Positions 11,080-23,163 of a stretch of 64,000 nt of DNA are shown here, one piece after another. Under the pieces are notes generated by a model. The model was not told where the DNA came from and did no database searches. It saw only the letters and a program-made list of their open reading frames with translations. The DNA lies in the NCBI GenBank assembly GCA_023014335.1, contig JAECYW010000002.1, positions 1-64,000 of the forward strand, given 5' to 3'. Numbering within the stretch: the first letter of the stretch is position 1; every line of letters starts with the position of its first letter. The position numbers were made by a program, and so were the translations under genes. The stretch comes from Galerina marginata (lineage: Eukaryota > Basidiomycota > Agaricomycetes > Agaricales > Galerinaceae).

Positions 11080-12545
11080 AGAGTGGTCCTTGTGGTCACC
11101 GGTGAGTGCTCGTTTATCCCACCAATAGCCTATTGGTAACCTTTAGCTTGGAACAGGACAAACTCGTTATGATCACCAACGTACTCAATGGTGTGAGTTT
11201 GGTCTTGATTGCAGTTACATTGGGTGGATATCGATTTTGTGAGTCTACCGCACGATCATCGCGTACGGCACGAGTCAGCCTTGACGTCAAACCGCGCGTC
11301 TGATAACTGTACTTTTGGCGATGGCTACCGGGGGACATAAGAGATTCAGTGTCATTTTTTTGACTGACATTGGAAGGATCTTTCGATATGCCTTTGTTCT
11401 CGGAGGCCTTTCGGCCGACATCGACGTCACGACTTCGAAGGAGTTAGCTAGCTACATTGTATAGGCTTCAAAACAGGGACTAACGCGGCTGCCTTGGGCT
11501 GCCAGTCTAAATCTGTGTCTTGGCCCTTACTACATAGCGTCAATGATGAAAAAGGGTTAGGACGCAGGGTGTCCATACTTTGTTATTTCGCTGACATAGC
11601 TCAAAGCTTGATCGGAGTCATCACGGTAAGCGTATGTTAACTCGGATTCGCTTTTATTCGAGATGGGTCCAGTCGTCAGCTCGGCACTAATTTACAGAGT
11701 TAGTCAACAATTCAACAATGCTGTCGGAGAGAAAATTTACATACTTTTGCTTGTACTGGTGGTTGTCTTCGTCTTGTCCTTGCCTTATGTTTGTATTGTC
11801 CAGCTCGGAGACAACGGGTTGTGTTCCGGGAGATAGGCTATGAATAAACTAAGCAAAGGTCCGCGCACAGATTTGAGGGGCAATACTCGATTTCGACCTC
11901 CGTGCCACTTGCAGAGCCCAGCCTGCTTCGAGAAGACAAAGGATTCTGCTTTGACTCAAAGCTTGAGCGTATCTCCGGATCCGGACTGGCTTTATCGTTG
12001 TTTCCACTAGAATTTTTCGTTCGGTTTTTCTCAGTCGATTCCCTAAGAAAAACTGTCGACACTTACGTGTGAATAAATGGGTGCTGGATGGCCGTTTGGT
12101 CAATACCAGCATCGCTGCTTTGTTCCGCTTCTAGTGTGCTGGAAACAGATCAGAGGATTCAACAACACCTCATTAAATCTAAAATGCAGCATGCAGGCAT
12201 ACCTAAAATTCGCCCTTGAATATTGGTCGTATTGCAAGCCCGTCGATTCTGCAATGATATAAGTCGCCTGCTAAAATTTATTCGACGACTTGCCTCTCAT
12301 TATAAATCTGCCTGACACTTGTTGCAGCTGCGTGGCTGGAGAGAGACTTGAGTCCTGCGAACTAGCGCGTAATGAGCCAATAAAGAGGAACTGTGATAGT
12401 CAATAAGACGTACCTGGGGTGTGTGTATTTACCCTCTGTAGCCTCAGTGCCAGATCCCGACGCTGAATGTGATTCGGATCGTCGGACTTGTGTCATTCTC
12501 TGGGTCGACCTTGAAGAATTTGAAAGCTGATCAGCGCAGAAAACA
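11080..12545. other. No well-supported gene
   Basis: Hydrophilic Ser/Lys/Glu-rich frames occur on the minus strand at 11838-12062, but no spliced model could be closed. They may belong to the same transcript as the basic frame at 12546-12848. Confidence 0.4.
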
Positions 12546-12848
12546 TTATGAATGGATATTGGCTGGGTACCTATTCGTCGAAGTTGGCCATGGTTTAGGA
12601 TGGGATACAGATCTAGCCGCGAGGTGTCGATTCGACTGCAGCCCCAATATATCGCTAATCATCTGAACGACCATTTTAGTGGGGAACTTCAAACGACCTA
12701 ACGCTAGCACAGATGCTGAAACGTCTTCGACCGTTGACGCTACCCCGATAAGCTCTGCGATTGCCTTTACTTCTTCTTCAAAAAGTGACTTCTCGAAGAC
12801 GACTCTGAGTAACCTCTTCAGGCGCTTTCGCTTTCCAGATTTTGACAT
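12546..12848 (-). CDS. Basic/helical open frame, unknown (possibly one exon)
   Basis: An ATG at about 12848 opens a frame beginning MSKSGKRKRLKRLLR. An amphipathic helical stretch follows (FEEEVKAIAELIGVASTVEDV, split here by description as acidic then aliphatic), and the frame ends at 12546. Amino-acid use looks coding-like, but no homologue is recognised and the neighbouring exons are unclear. Confidence 0.25.
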   Translation of the reverse strand: MSKSGKRKRLKRLLRVVFEKSLFEEEVKAIAELIGVASTVEDVSASVLALGRLKFPTKMVVQMISDILGLQSNRHLAARSVSHPKPWPTSTNRYPANIHS

Positions 12849-12875
12849 CCGAGTGGGATGAGAAATCGACATCAA

Positions 12876-14639
12876 TAGACCCTGCGGCCTGTTGTTGAAA
12901 AACTGCGTGAACTCTACGTGAATATACGACAGTAAATTTAAACATACGGCGGATGCGTGTTATCCAGGACTATCTTTTCTTGGCCTATGTCGCGATCGCC
13001 GAACGAGTGGTAGTCATCATTCTCATCGATTGAGGTTCCTAGGCCTGTGGGAGCTAGGCCTCCCTCGCTGGGTACCGGTATCGCCCGTAACTGTTCAAAT
13101 TAGTCGCAGTGATAATTAATTATAGAAACTCGATATATATATTGTATCTTTGACCTTGTCGCTGTTGTTGACCGAGTAAGAGGATAGACACGGAATTCTT
13201 CTCATCAAGCTGCAGACCAAACTTTGGCCGGCACCGTGGAGGAAAAAATAGCCGCAGTATTTATAAAAGAATACCGAAACGACGCAGATGAACGCCAACG
13301 TGTATGTGGTGGATACCGATGGTAGGAACATTGATTTTTGATCGAGACTGGTAGTCGTCGAAATTTCATCTTTATAGAGTTGGCCACGGGCACGGGTATG
13401 GATGGGAAGTGCGTCCTAATCATCACCATTAATTCTCAATGTGCCAGATCCATGCATATGGGCTACCTGCAGCTGCGACTCGTATCTCCCCGCCGTATAT
13501 CGAGATCTCAGTCTCGATTTCCACCGACAGATCTTGAGTCAGACTTTCAAAAAGAAATCTGTAAGTACATGTACATGTGTTCCAAGTACATGTGTTCACC
13601 TCGCTTTGTCCTCGCGACTTTCCTAGTTTGTACGCCCACTGGTCTTCTTCTTCCACGTTCGGGCCCGGGGTCGATTAGAAGTATTGATCCTAATTATTAA
13701 TAGAATGCGATTTTAGAAAAGGAGCATTGGCCGTGGGAGTGAAGGAACAATGCTTGGGGCGTCACTTCCATTCCATTGTATACCTCTTTTGTTCCGCGAG
13801 GGTCTCTGCGGCATTGGACAAGAGCGTTAGCGCGTGTCACGCTAACTTCTTGGCTCTAAGAATCAACTGAGGGGAATATGGCATTTGCCTCGTTGACCTG
13901 AACGTCTACGATATCATGATGCAAACCCAGGAAGTTTTCTCCCTGGGTTAGCGTCGAACGGGAACTGAAGGTATAAGTAGGCGCCGTCTAGTAATAAAAT
14001 CCGTTATGATTACATAAGTTCGCAGACATTTCGAGTATGTTCCGATGCAACCTTTGCCCATGGATATCCATGAAGCAATCGAGCAACAGATTACCTCCAA
14101 CAACTGGGTCAAAGAACTCGGCCAAGCAGCCTCAAGGAAAGGAAATAAAGTGGTTGCAGTCTTCTTTGTATTCGGTTTCGCAACCCTCAACATCGTGGCA
14201 TGCGCAGTAGGAAATTCCGCCCGGTTTTCGCGACGCGCCAGAGCCCGAAAACTTATAAGTACGAGCTAATCATGTGGAGAATCAATATGGACAGTCAACT
14301 TCTCCTAGAATTGGATCTACGCCTGCCGTGCTACTGAAGAGATCTAATCTAAATTGACACACGGTCGGCGCCGGTCAGAGTCGATTATAATCATACCCTC
14401 GTCAACGGTAGTCATCGCTATCCTCAAAATTAGAGGCCATGGCCAATGCAGGAATCGAAACCACAAATAGCCTTTGTAGCAAAGGGCTATTCGATGCTCT
14501 TTTGTAAACTCGTTTCAATTCCATTCTAAGACGACAATCAGTCGGCAGTGCCATATAAACCCCCTCTCCGCCAACTCATGCTCCCAACAATTCGCGTATA
14601 GCGCAGCGATATTCAATGTCAGACGCCACAGAGACTCCG
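12876..14639. other. No supported gene
   Basis: Only short, mutually overlapping frames occur here. A plus-strand frame from about 14048 (beginning MQPLPMDIHEAIEQQ, with a later hydrophobic span) is the most coding-like, but it could not be joined to other exons. Confidence 0.4.
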
Positions 14640-15207
14640 GAGACTCACGCGGTTCGGTCAAAGTTTCTCCATTATCTCATACCAGGCTTACTTTCACTGT
14701 CCAGGCTATCAAGGAGGGTGTGAATTCGAACTGGTCGTATCATTATCATAGGTTGTTTGAGGAGCCATGGTTCCTCGCAGCTGTAGCAGAAGCCGGGGAA
14801 TACCCCACGGTTCGGCATTCCACTGTGCATTTCTCCATCCTTTCATACTGCGCTTACTTTCACTATCTAGGCTATCCAGGACGGCGCAGACGATGTTGTT
14901 AATTGCTCCCATCCTCTTAAATTGGTTGAGAATCCTGTCGCCACAAAAACACCGGCACTCATGGTTCGGCATTCCACTCTAGGCTTCTCCGTCCTTTCAT
15001 AACAAGCTTACTTCTACTGTCTAGCATTTCCGGATCCAGGAGAGCGCAAAGGACGTCGTTAATCCCACCTACCTTCACAGCGTGTTTGAGCGACCGTGGC
15101 GCGTCTATAAGTGGCGCACTAAACATTGCTATTTGTGCCGCAAGGAATTCAAGGACCCTGCTCGGTCGGTTAATCCATGTTCTCCTTTGTAACTTTAGCT
15201 CAAACAC
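14640..15207 (-). repeat. Imperfect ~150-bp direct repeats, possibly a degenerate repeat protein
   Basis: Three diverged copies start near 14645, 14811 and 14962 on the plus strand, sharing GGTTCGGCATTCCAC-like and CTTACTTTCACTGTCTAGG-like blocks. Read on the minus strand, the two best copies encode parallel segments of the form G-x-I-N-[DN]-[IV]-[LV]-C-A-[LV]-L-D, then S-K-x2-M-K-G-x-R, then W-N-A-E-P. This suggests a repeat protein that has decayed, because no single long frame survives. Confidence 0.45.
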
Positions 15208-15510
15208 TGTTTAATTGCGCATAGACTGCGGTGCTCTCATAGGTTCTGCTGTAGGTGCCTCCGGAACCTTTTCAGCGAGCATTTAAGGAAGCGCATCTGG
15301 AAGGCGAGGGATATAACTGGCGTCTGTAAAATACCCAAGGATTTGACCCCTCAAGACATGGAAATCATGCGAGCGACCCTCAAGAATCCCGAGAGGACTT
15401 TTGCCTATCAATGCCCTCGATGCTACAAGCCGTGCACCGAGACCCCGTTCGCTGAGCGAAGTGATACTTCAGAATTCAATGGTCTGTTTCTTGACTGCTT
15501 CCAGACCTAA
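15199..15510 (+). CDS. Cys-rich zinc-finger-like open frame (partial, no ATG)
   Basis: A plus-strand frame is open from 15199 (after a TAG) to a TAA just past 15505. It contains a cluster of Cys and His (R-C-S-H-R-F-C-C-R-C) followed by F-S-E-H-L-R-K-R, then a C-P-R-C-Y-K-P-C pair. The pattern resembles the start of agaricomycete transposon-associated zinc-finger proteins. There is no early ATG, so it would need an upstream exon. It may be a relic. Confidence 0.25.
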   Translation, partial: LKHCLIAHRLRCSHRFCCRCLRNLFSEHLRKRIWKARDITGVCKIPKDLTPQDMEIMRATLKNPERTFAYQCPRCYKPCTETPFAERSDTSEFNGLFLDCFQT

Positions 15511-16357
15511 CGATTTACTTCGTACTTTTTGTTGATCAAAAAAATTGCGTTATATAACGAGAGATCTCTAAATTTCTTTCCCATATTTACTCTAATTCTA
15601 TCGTGCCATTCATGATCAGAGTCATCGTTTTTGAGGCAGCGACGGTGCCTCACATTTTATTAGGCTTTCTCTCTGAGGTTGAGAGATTGGTAATTTCAAC
15701 GGTTTCAGGCCATTTTTTTTCGCAGTATTATTTCTTGCAGCATTTATATTGTTTCTTCGTCCTATTTCAAAGAAGATCTCTTACTAATCCGTAAAATGCA
15801 ACCCAGCAACGTAGTCAGTAGGTGTACATGTGCAAACTCGATACAGACTAAAAGCTGAAAAGCGCTTAAATCAAAGCTCATGCCATTGTCAGTGTAGTTC
15901 TGTCTAGTTATTTGGCGCTAACACATAGCACAGCCACTCCAGTGATCTAGCGCTGAATCTGCCGCGGCGCATGAGTTCTGCAGCCTGTGGGTATCTCAAG
16001 TTACTACGAGTCAATATATAAGTTTACTTACATTTAACGCTGCTCGAATTTATCGGGACGCTTGTGAGTGCTGAGTAAGAGCGTGCAATATCAGTATCGA
16101 TATCATCGCTATCGTAAGGAGGCGGTCCCTGACTAGGCATGGAAATTGCGTGCGCAAGCGAATTGGGACCGCAGGAACTTTATATTAGGACAAAGACAGA
16201 ACTTTACGACCCTCATAATCAGTACTCTAGATGTCAACATTTATTTCCTTAGCCGGCGCTTTCCCATTTTCTCTTGCATGGATGATTCTCCGTACGTACC
16301 TGATAAGTTATTAGTAAGGTCATTGTTGAAACTTATATTGACAGCGAAATATATAAC
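15511..16357. other. No supported gene
   Basis: This is AT-rich intergenic sequence. Short frames at 15603-15794 and 16146-16538 show no coherent signals; the latter is antisense to the next feature. Confidence 0.45.
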
Positions 16358-16774
16358 TTACGCCTCAATCGCCGACGTGTGCAAAGAGCGCCTAGTTCCA
16401 CCTGGATTCTTCTTGAACCCTATTTTAGTCCTGGATCCACGCTTATATTCGAACAGAACCATCTCCCCTGCGAATGGGATGCCAGGAAGGATGGCGGACA
16501 TTTCGTCGACGTCGATGTTAATATATCCTGCTATATAGCAGGATATCTTCCCCATGTTGATTCTCATGGCGTAGTATTGGAAGTCCGCCGAGGACTCTGA
16601 AGATAACCGTCTAAGGAGGAATGGCCACGCGTTAGGTACCGCAAAGTCTGCCACCCCTTCGTCAACGAAACTGCGAGCTATCCGGCGTCCCGACATTGGG
16701 TAGTGGATGCCTATTATCGGCTCCTGGGTTTTATTTTGAAAACGAACACTGTTTAAGCTACAACAGGGACGCAC
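16358..16774 (-). CDS. Unknown conserved-looking protein fragment
   Basis: This is a 138-codon frame without an ATG at its beginning (it opens near a GTG). Residue use is coding-like and includes PNAWPFLLRRL, DFQYYAMRINMG and FAGEMVLFEYKRGS. The ATG at about 16813 begins a short in-phase-breaking frame that could be a first exon, but no clean splice closes it. The frame contains a perfect 24-bp palindrome. The family is not recognised. Confidence 0.35.
   Translation of the reverse strand: MRPCCSLNSVRFQNKTQEPIIGIHYPMSGRRIARSFVDEGVADFAVPNAWPFLLRRLSSESSADFQYYAMRINMGKISCYIAGYINIDVDEMSAILPGIPFAGEMVLFEYKRGSRTKIGFKKNPGGTRRSLHTSAIEA
16523..16546. repeat. Perfect 24-bp palindrome
   Basis: The sequence ATATCCTGCTAT followed by ATAGCAGGATAT is exactly its own reverse complement. 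It sits inside the open frame at 16358-16774. On paper it can form a 12-bp-stem cruciform. Confidence 0.9.
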
Positions 16775-17605
16775 CAGTTTGCGAGTTGCGCGTGGACGGA
16801 GCTTAGAGACATCCGTTAGAATTGCTTCAGATTGAAAAAAAAATGTTGTTGCTTACGACTCGCATACCGAAATCGATTGTGGAGTCAATATGGAGTAGAA
16901 CTGGGTAGGTCTCCTTGAACCTCACGCGAACGTTTAATATATATTCCACACCTGCTGCCTAGCGCCATAGAACGCTGTGTTTTATGCGAACGATGCCTCA
17001 TGTCATTTCTAAACAGAGATCGAAGGGCCTTATAGAAAAGTTGTCACGATCGGGACCATGCTAGTTATACTAGAAGACGACCACGATTCACGAAATTAAG
17101 GAAAGTCCGGAAAGCCAGGTATGAGATTATCTCCAATATGTGAATTTCCGTAGACACGTTCACGCGCATATCTATGGTCAGGGGCCATTAGTACATGTGG
17201 TAATACTGGCTGTTCGGCTCACGTATGCAAAGCTTCTGTAAGTACTCGGTAATGATTCATGTCCCTTGGAAGATTCTTTTTTCGTACTTTCAATGCTACG
17301 TACTCCCAATTCAGAGCCGACACTGCTTCGACCACCAAAAGTTTTCCCCAACCCCACAAATTTCTCATGATTCAGTTGGCTGTATTGGGGCGGAATTGAT
17401 CCGATCAAGCTTCTGAAAGACAACTCAAAGGGATCAGGCTTACTGAGAGCCCCGAGGTACCAAATAAGTCCGCCTTCCTTCTCAAATCAGGATAGCCGAG
17501 CCAAGAAGACTTCGAGAAGCATACTAAGATTTGGCTATCTATGATGGACTCGCAAAATCTCTGGAAAAACACCAAATTCGAAGTCGCCAAATGGATAGTC
17601 AACAC

Positions 17606-20600
17606 TTAACACTCCAATAACTTGTCAGAGTGCAGAGCGGTCCCGATCATCTTTCAATTGGATGACAAGAATCCTCTGCAGGGCCCGGGTAGTCTAGAGC
17701 TGCCTCGTTTTAAGATGCAACATTGTGGTAAAGGCCGAAGGCGCTTTAAGAATCTTCTCGACGAACTGAAAGTCGAATGCTAGCACCAGAACATTCACAA
17801 GACGGGATGTGCGCCGCCGTGTATCTCCTAATTGCGGCGGTATTGGTAGCGCTTCCCCGAGGACTACCCCACGTCACAACTCAAACACAAGACTGTCTCA
17901 AAACCTCCAATTGTAAGCAGGCGGATCTTTATTTACGTCAAAAAATATTTCCGGTTATAATTACTTACGCAGGAAGGGACGCTAAATAGAAATAGGATAG
18001 CTGTCTGGTTTCAACTCATGATCACTTCGGCCTAGCGTTCAACCACCGTGGTTAAATAATGTCGTGTCTTTGATTCTGTGTCATTATCGACCTTTTGGCC
18101 CCTAATTCTGAAGTTGTCAAACTAGTCGGAACGGCCGCTGGATGTGCTGGTGATGTCGTCCAAACTTATGCCTTTATATTTTGACGAAGACTTTTGGAGT
18201 AGTCTGGGTTCTGTATATCCATAGGTTTAATTCTAATTCGCGTTTGTATAAACGAAAAAAAAAGTCTATATCTAACACACATATACGCCGGTTCTTCTGT
18301 CCGCAGTCGACCAGGAAAAAAAGGCAAATCAAGGCTAATTAAGGCCCTCCAAAACTGAGCTACCATGGGACATTCGAAGTTACTCAAGCTTTCCAGGTGA
18401 TCATGATCGGCATTGCGATTACACCTGCGATATGTCTTTGCAGTTGTAACGGGTTTGTCATATATAGATCTAGAGGATTGTGATTCTAGGGACGCGTTGA
18501 GACCGCAGTTCGCTGCTTTTTAGAGAGAAAAACATGCATACAAACGTCTTCATGATCATGACTGGTTGACTTCCGAATTCCGAATGTGGTAGAGTAAATC
18601 TAGCGGCCCATGCTCACTTTGCTCAAGAACTTTATCCCAGAAACGAGGCGCATCTGGACGCACATGTACATATGGTTCCGGGTGATTCTCACAGGATTAT
18701 GCAGACGTTTCTAGAATTGTAAATCCTGAACTCATGTAACTCGGCCCAAATAGATGGGCCCAGTTGGAAGGAACGATTAGCCGTAAATAAGACCAATCGC
18801 CGTGCGCATGCAAAGCTGTTTAGTTGCACAATTTATAATGAAGCGGATTCAATTTATACCTACCGAGTCGATGAGTTCGCTTCTTTGACAGATAATTATA
18901 ACTTCTCGCTTATTTCGGAAGGGATATCTCTTTGAAAATTTGATTCCTTTGAGCTGGCAAAAACGATCGGATCTGTCATGCATGCACATGCTTTTTTCTT
19001 CATACTAAAAACCCCGTCAATCCTTTTCTCGCCGGTGCCCATTCTCAGGTGTTAAAACACGAGGTGAAGCAGAAACTAAAAATTAATTAGCTCATTCACG
19101 ATCTATGGCCACGAGTTATCTCTAAGTATTACTAACAACTCGACTTCTATCCTTGCAATCAGAAGAGGACCTTTTTGTAATATCGCACCAGATCTAGGCA
19201 TTGTCTACACTGATGAGTGCAACGGCCCGACAGGACCGTGTTCCATGCGGTGCACGCTTTAGACGCCCACGCTTTGACATCTCGAGTTTCCTATTTTGTA
19301 TCCATCGCCTTGCGACTGGAGTTCTCGCCGAACACGCTTTGAACCTGCGTCATCCAAAAATCTGAGCTCACATTTAATTGGAGAAGTTATCTATATAGAC
19401 TTGTGGCACTTGTAGATAGTTCCCAGTGGCGTTTGGATTGCACTTGTCTGGGATTAAAGCTGCTTGACGCATGTATGAGTGCTCCAGATGCGACTAAAGA
19501 GCGGTGCTAGACTGGATTCTCTAAGCGATGAGAAAATAGATGTCATTTAAATTCAAAACTGGGACCCAATATAAGATTTGGTAGTCTTAACCCGCGGGTC
19601 CATGGTACACCAATGCCAGATCATCAGGCTACCGAAGTTTAAATCGGCATTGACATCGTAAATCTAGAAAGACTAGTACTAATTATGGATGATTGTGATA
19701 CTTCATTCATACCTCCTGAGCCCGCCATATTGACCGCTGACCACAGGGCCCAAGCCGCTAGATAAAAAGTGAAGAATATATGTAGTTTAGGTATATATTC
19801 CGTTCCTCTCTATCCGCCGCCAGATCACAAGTTCAATGGGGTTGCCGGCCGGGAGAGGATCATCGTAAATTCAAATAACGATGAAGAGCAGTACTTGCCG
19901 TGCGGGCAGAGCTGGAGCCAGTGCTCGCTGCCAATCACTGGACTTGGTTTACGGGCTAGAGCAAGCGCGGCATGTTTAGGCTCGTCCTACGTATACAGAT
20001 CTAGAGTTTTTATGATTATAATGAGTGCTACACTGCTAGATATTTGATTGTACCGTTATTCAGGTGCGCCAGAAACTCTGGTTGGTGTTTTAACGCGGGT
20101 TCGTACATTGGCTGTAAATAATCTGCAAAGCCACATTAGTATTGTCTCCAGTGGGATACAGGCGCGGTGCTTTTCCAGCGCTAAAGCTGTGGAGCTCGAG
20201 GTGGACAGTTTTCACCTACAGGTTGCAATTGTCCGGCATCAGTAGGAAGACCACATCTCTTGCGCACACCAGCTACGATTTTCCATAGCCGGAAACACAA
20301 TTTACTGCCTTCGTGGTGAAACTGAACAAGTTGCGTATTAAGAATCTGCGGGTAGTTTAGAGACCAGGATGTATATTTTCGAGTCGAAGAGACTTATAGA
20401 TTGACGTCGTGTAAAGCTTTCAGCCCTGTGAGATACAGGAAAGTGAGAAGTGCTGCGGAATTGAAAAACTGAAAACTTGGCTTTGCGACTGGGGTTCTTT
20501 CGCGCCAGTTTTCTATTCTCACCGGAAGAGATCATTCGCTCTCCACAAAATAGTATGCAGCCTATTAAGCAAAAAGGACTAGGCGGCTCTCCAGACGACA

Positions 20601-21794
20601 ACAATTTCAGCGACTTACAACGGCGCAAGGTCAATGAAGAGTCACTTATCGACTAAATTTATACGCTCTAAATCGTCACTAGGAATGGTTTACCTGGCTC
20701 GTGTCTTTGGACGGAACAAAGATTCAGACGCATGGATCCGGAACACGCCAAATATGTCAATGGTGGCGACTGTTCTGAATATTATTTATACCTACATTTA
20801 TGTACATATATATAGTAGTCTCCGGTACCTTCAAACAGAGTATCGATGAGTCAGGTATATTCGAGTTATTAAGCGTCAACGTCAGCATGCTACAAAGTAC
20901 AACTGTGGAGTTTTCGCTCCGATCATGCGCGGAACAAAGGAATCTGCCCCTGTTCGAGTAGGCACTATCTCGAGGGCAGCTCTAATGATAGGTCTACGCA
21001 CGAATTACCTTCTGAACTCTCTCTTCCTATTCCTTCATCTACGATACGGCCACTCACTAATTACATTTATTCTTTCATTCGCATGTCGATCTCGAGGCAA
21101 TTTTCCTTCCTCATCTTTATTCCATCGTAAATTTCACAGAGCAAATTTCCTAGCTAGTTTGGTAAATATAAAAGGCCAGTAGTAGCTACGGATGTCCTTT
21201 GCTTATCGCAACCCACCATCCCAAGACCATTTGGCGTTCAGCGCAACTTGCAACACGTATAACGAGTTGATAACGAGCTGCCTGACTGCTTGAACATTTT
21301 TAGGACGTAGTTGACGGAGTCACTACCGTGCTACTTCGCCTTTACACTCCCTCACCCTTCACCTATCTGTACACTACAGATTACCTACACAACTGGGTGC
21401 ATTGAGGCCGCCGACAACTATGAGCGGCTAAGCAATGGCGCTTCCCCTGCGACAATATCAACATCGGTCCACATTGTCCTTTTTGACGTGCTGGGATGGC
21501 TCGAAGAAGCGAGAGACGGAAGCACAGGCAGACCACCGCCTTGCTCATCAGAGGCAGGAACATGATTGGCTTCGCCAGATGACTTTGTTCCACTTCTTCA
21601 TTTGATTCTCCGTTACATTTGGAAGTCGACTTTGAGAAGGGCAAAGTAAAGTATGTATTGTGATCATGAAGTATTACAAGGAGCAAAAATGTTTTTTAGT
21701 AACCCTACAACCGAATTTTTTTCCTTTTTACGACGTGAAAATAGAAGCTTGAAATTCTCTAGAACTCGAAATAAATCAAGTTAGAAGTTATTGA
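17606..21794. other. Gene-poor stretch, nothing supported
   Basis: About 4.2 kb have no convincing coding structure. Short AGATCTAGA motifs recur near 18468 and 19998. Isolated frames at 17178-17605, 20338-20634 and 21381-21686 lack splice signals that would join them into a gene. Confidence 0.5.
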
Positions 21795-22017
21795 CATGCC
21801 AGGCGCGTTCCAAGCGTTCTCCTCCGTTTAGTGTTTAGTCCAGGGATCTAAAGTCGATGTCTGTAATGTTCCAATCCTTCTTGTACCCAGGTCGAGTCTT
21901 TGTTGTCCAACTCCCTGTTCTGGTAGTCCGGTTTTGAGCTTGGGTTCAGTGGGTGGAATAGATGCATTCTCGCTAAGTAGAATCCGTCGTGTCAAAATAG
22001 ATGCGCAGTCCAATGGT
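21795..22017 (-). pseudogene. Stop-containing partial copy of the 25140-25741 gene
   Basis: Read on the minus strand, this segment aligns with exon 2 of the gene at 25140-25741: H-W-T-A-x-L, D-G-[FY]-Y-L, M-H-[IL]-[YF]-H-P-L-N-P and W-V-Q-x-G-L are shared. An in-frame TGA replaces a codon right after HWTAHLF, and a TAG truncates the 3' part. The position matching the exon-2 donor reads GCATGT instead of GTATGT. No first exon is visible upstream. Confidence 0.7.
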
Positions 22018-22358
22018 ACATTTTTTCGCTCTTCGACGTGTAGAAACAGTCCGACCTGTACATGGCATTCGAAAGCGATGCAGGCTATATTGCTGTCGTA
22101 GGGACAAGTTAAGTCCAGTGTTCGGTCGAACGAACGACCAGATTCTTACTATTGATGCTCAAACGCCTAGGGTCATAGCGAAGAGATCTCTTACATGTGC
22201 CGACGACCATTTTACTGCCCGCCTTTTCAGCGGTGTCGCCAACGAATATCTTGGAGGTATTCACGCCTTTCCGCGTAGCTCGACTTGTACGCCGACTTTT
22301 CAGCAACGAAATTTAGAGAGCGACCGGAAATGGAGGAAGCGGGATTTCCTCAGCAGCT

Positions 22359-22511
22359 TTGAGCTAGCGCTGCGCACGACTTGCACTAACTAGCGCAAAC
22401 ATCAGCGCAGATCGCTCCGACTTAATTAAGGTCATAGACAATAAGGAATCTGATTCAAAATTTGGGACTTATGTTTAAAATAAGCGTATATACTCGAGTA
22501 CCAGGCTTTCC
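22359..22511 (+). repeat. Left arm of ~155-bp inverted repeat
   Basis: This matches the reverse complement of 26580-26737 along its whole length. The outer end is TTGAGCTAGCGCTGCGCACG and the inner end is CTCGAGTACCAGGCTTTCC. The two arms differ by a 5-bp insertion and about ten substitutions. Confidence 0.85.
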
Positions 22512-22936
22512 TCACAGATGGGACCTCATTACAAATTCCTACCGGTTAAAGCGGATAACGTCCACTTTGATTTCCACACATAATGTGTACACACCCCACA
22601 ATGACTTGTGTACCACCGTTAACCTGCGTCTGCCCACCTGAACAATCTAAGCTCTGAACCTGAGAATCTGAACCTGCTGGATCCGAGTCTAGGATCACAG
22701 ACGAACAAAGGGGAGTGGAGCTGTCCGGCTGTCCAATGCCACCGCTTTCTGATTTGCTAGGCGCAGTCTCAACCACCTACATGTCTCCTTGTTTATCCCG
22801 GTATTGACCTTGACATTAAACTACAACTTCGATACCTCTCCCTGTAGCAACAATAACCCACCGAGGTAGGTTTCTAGCTCGTTTTCATAACGAAACGGCA
22901 CTGCTTTAGGCATCAGGTTCCGGGATACAATCACAT

Positions 22937-23163
22937 TTTTGCCAGTTCACAGACGCAATCATATTTTCATCGTCTCGCGAGTTCACACGAACTAGCGTTG
23001 TGCGCCAGTTCACAGAAACAATTTCATCGGCTCGCGAGTTCACACGAACTAGCGCTGGACGCCAGGTTGCAATCTCACACAGAAACAATCACATTTTCAT
23101 CGATTCGCAAGTTCACACGAACTAGCGCTGTGCGCCAGTTCACAGAAACAATTTCATCGGCTC
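22937..23163. repeat. Tandem repeat, ~57-73 bp units, about 3.5 copies
   Basis: Each unit has the form GCCAGTTCACAGAAACAAT, TTTCATCGGCTCGCGAG, TTCACACGAACTAGCGCTG. AGTTC-(ACAC)-GAACT inside each unit is a small inverted repeat. Units are irregular in length, with no constant repeat/variable spacer pattern. It lies within the segment bounded by the inverted repeats. Confidence 0.8.

Noticed and set aside
22937..23163. Possible CRISPR-like array
   Set aside because: The genome is eukaryotic, units vary in length, and there are no constant repeats separated by unique spacers.
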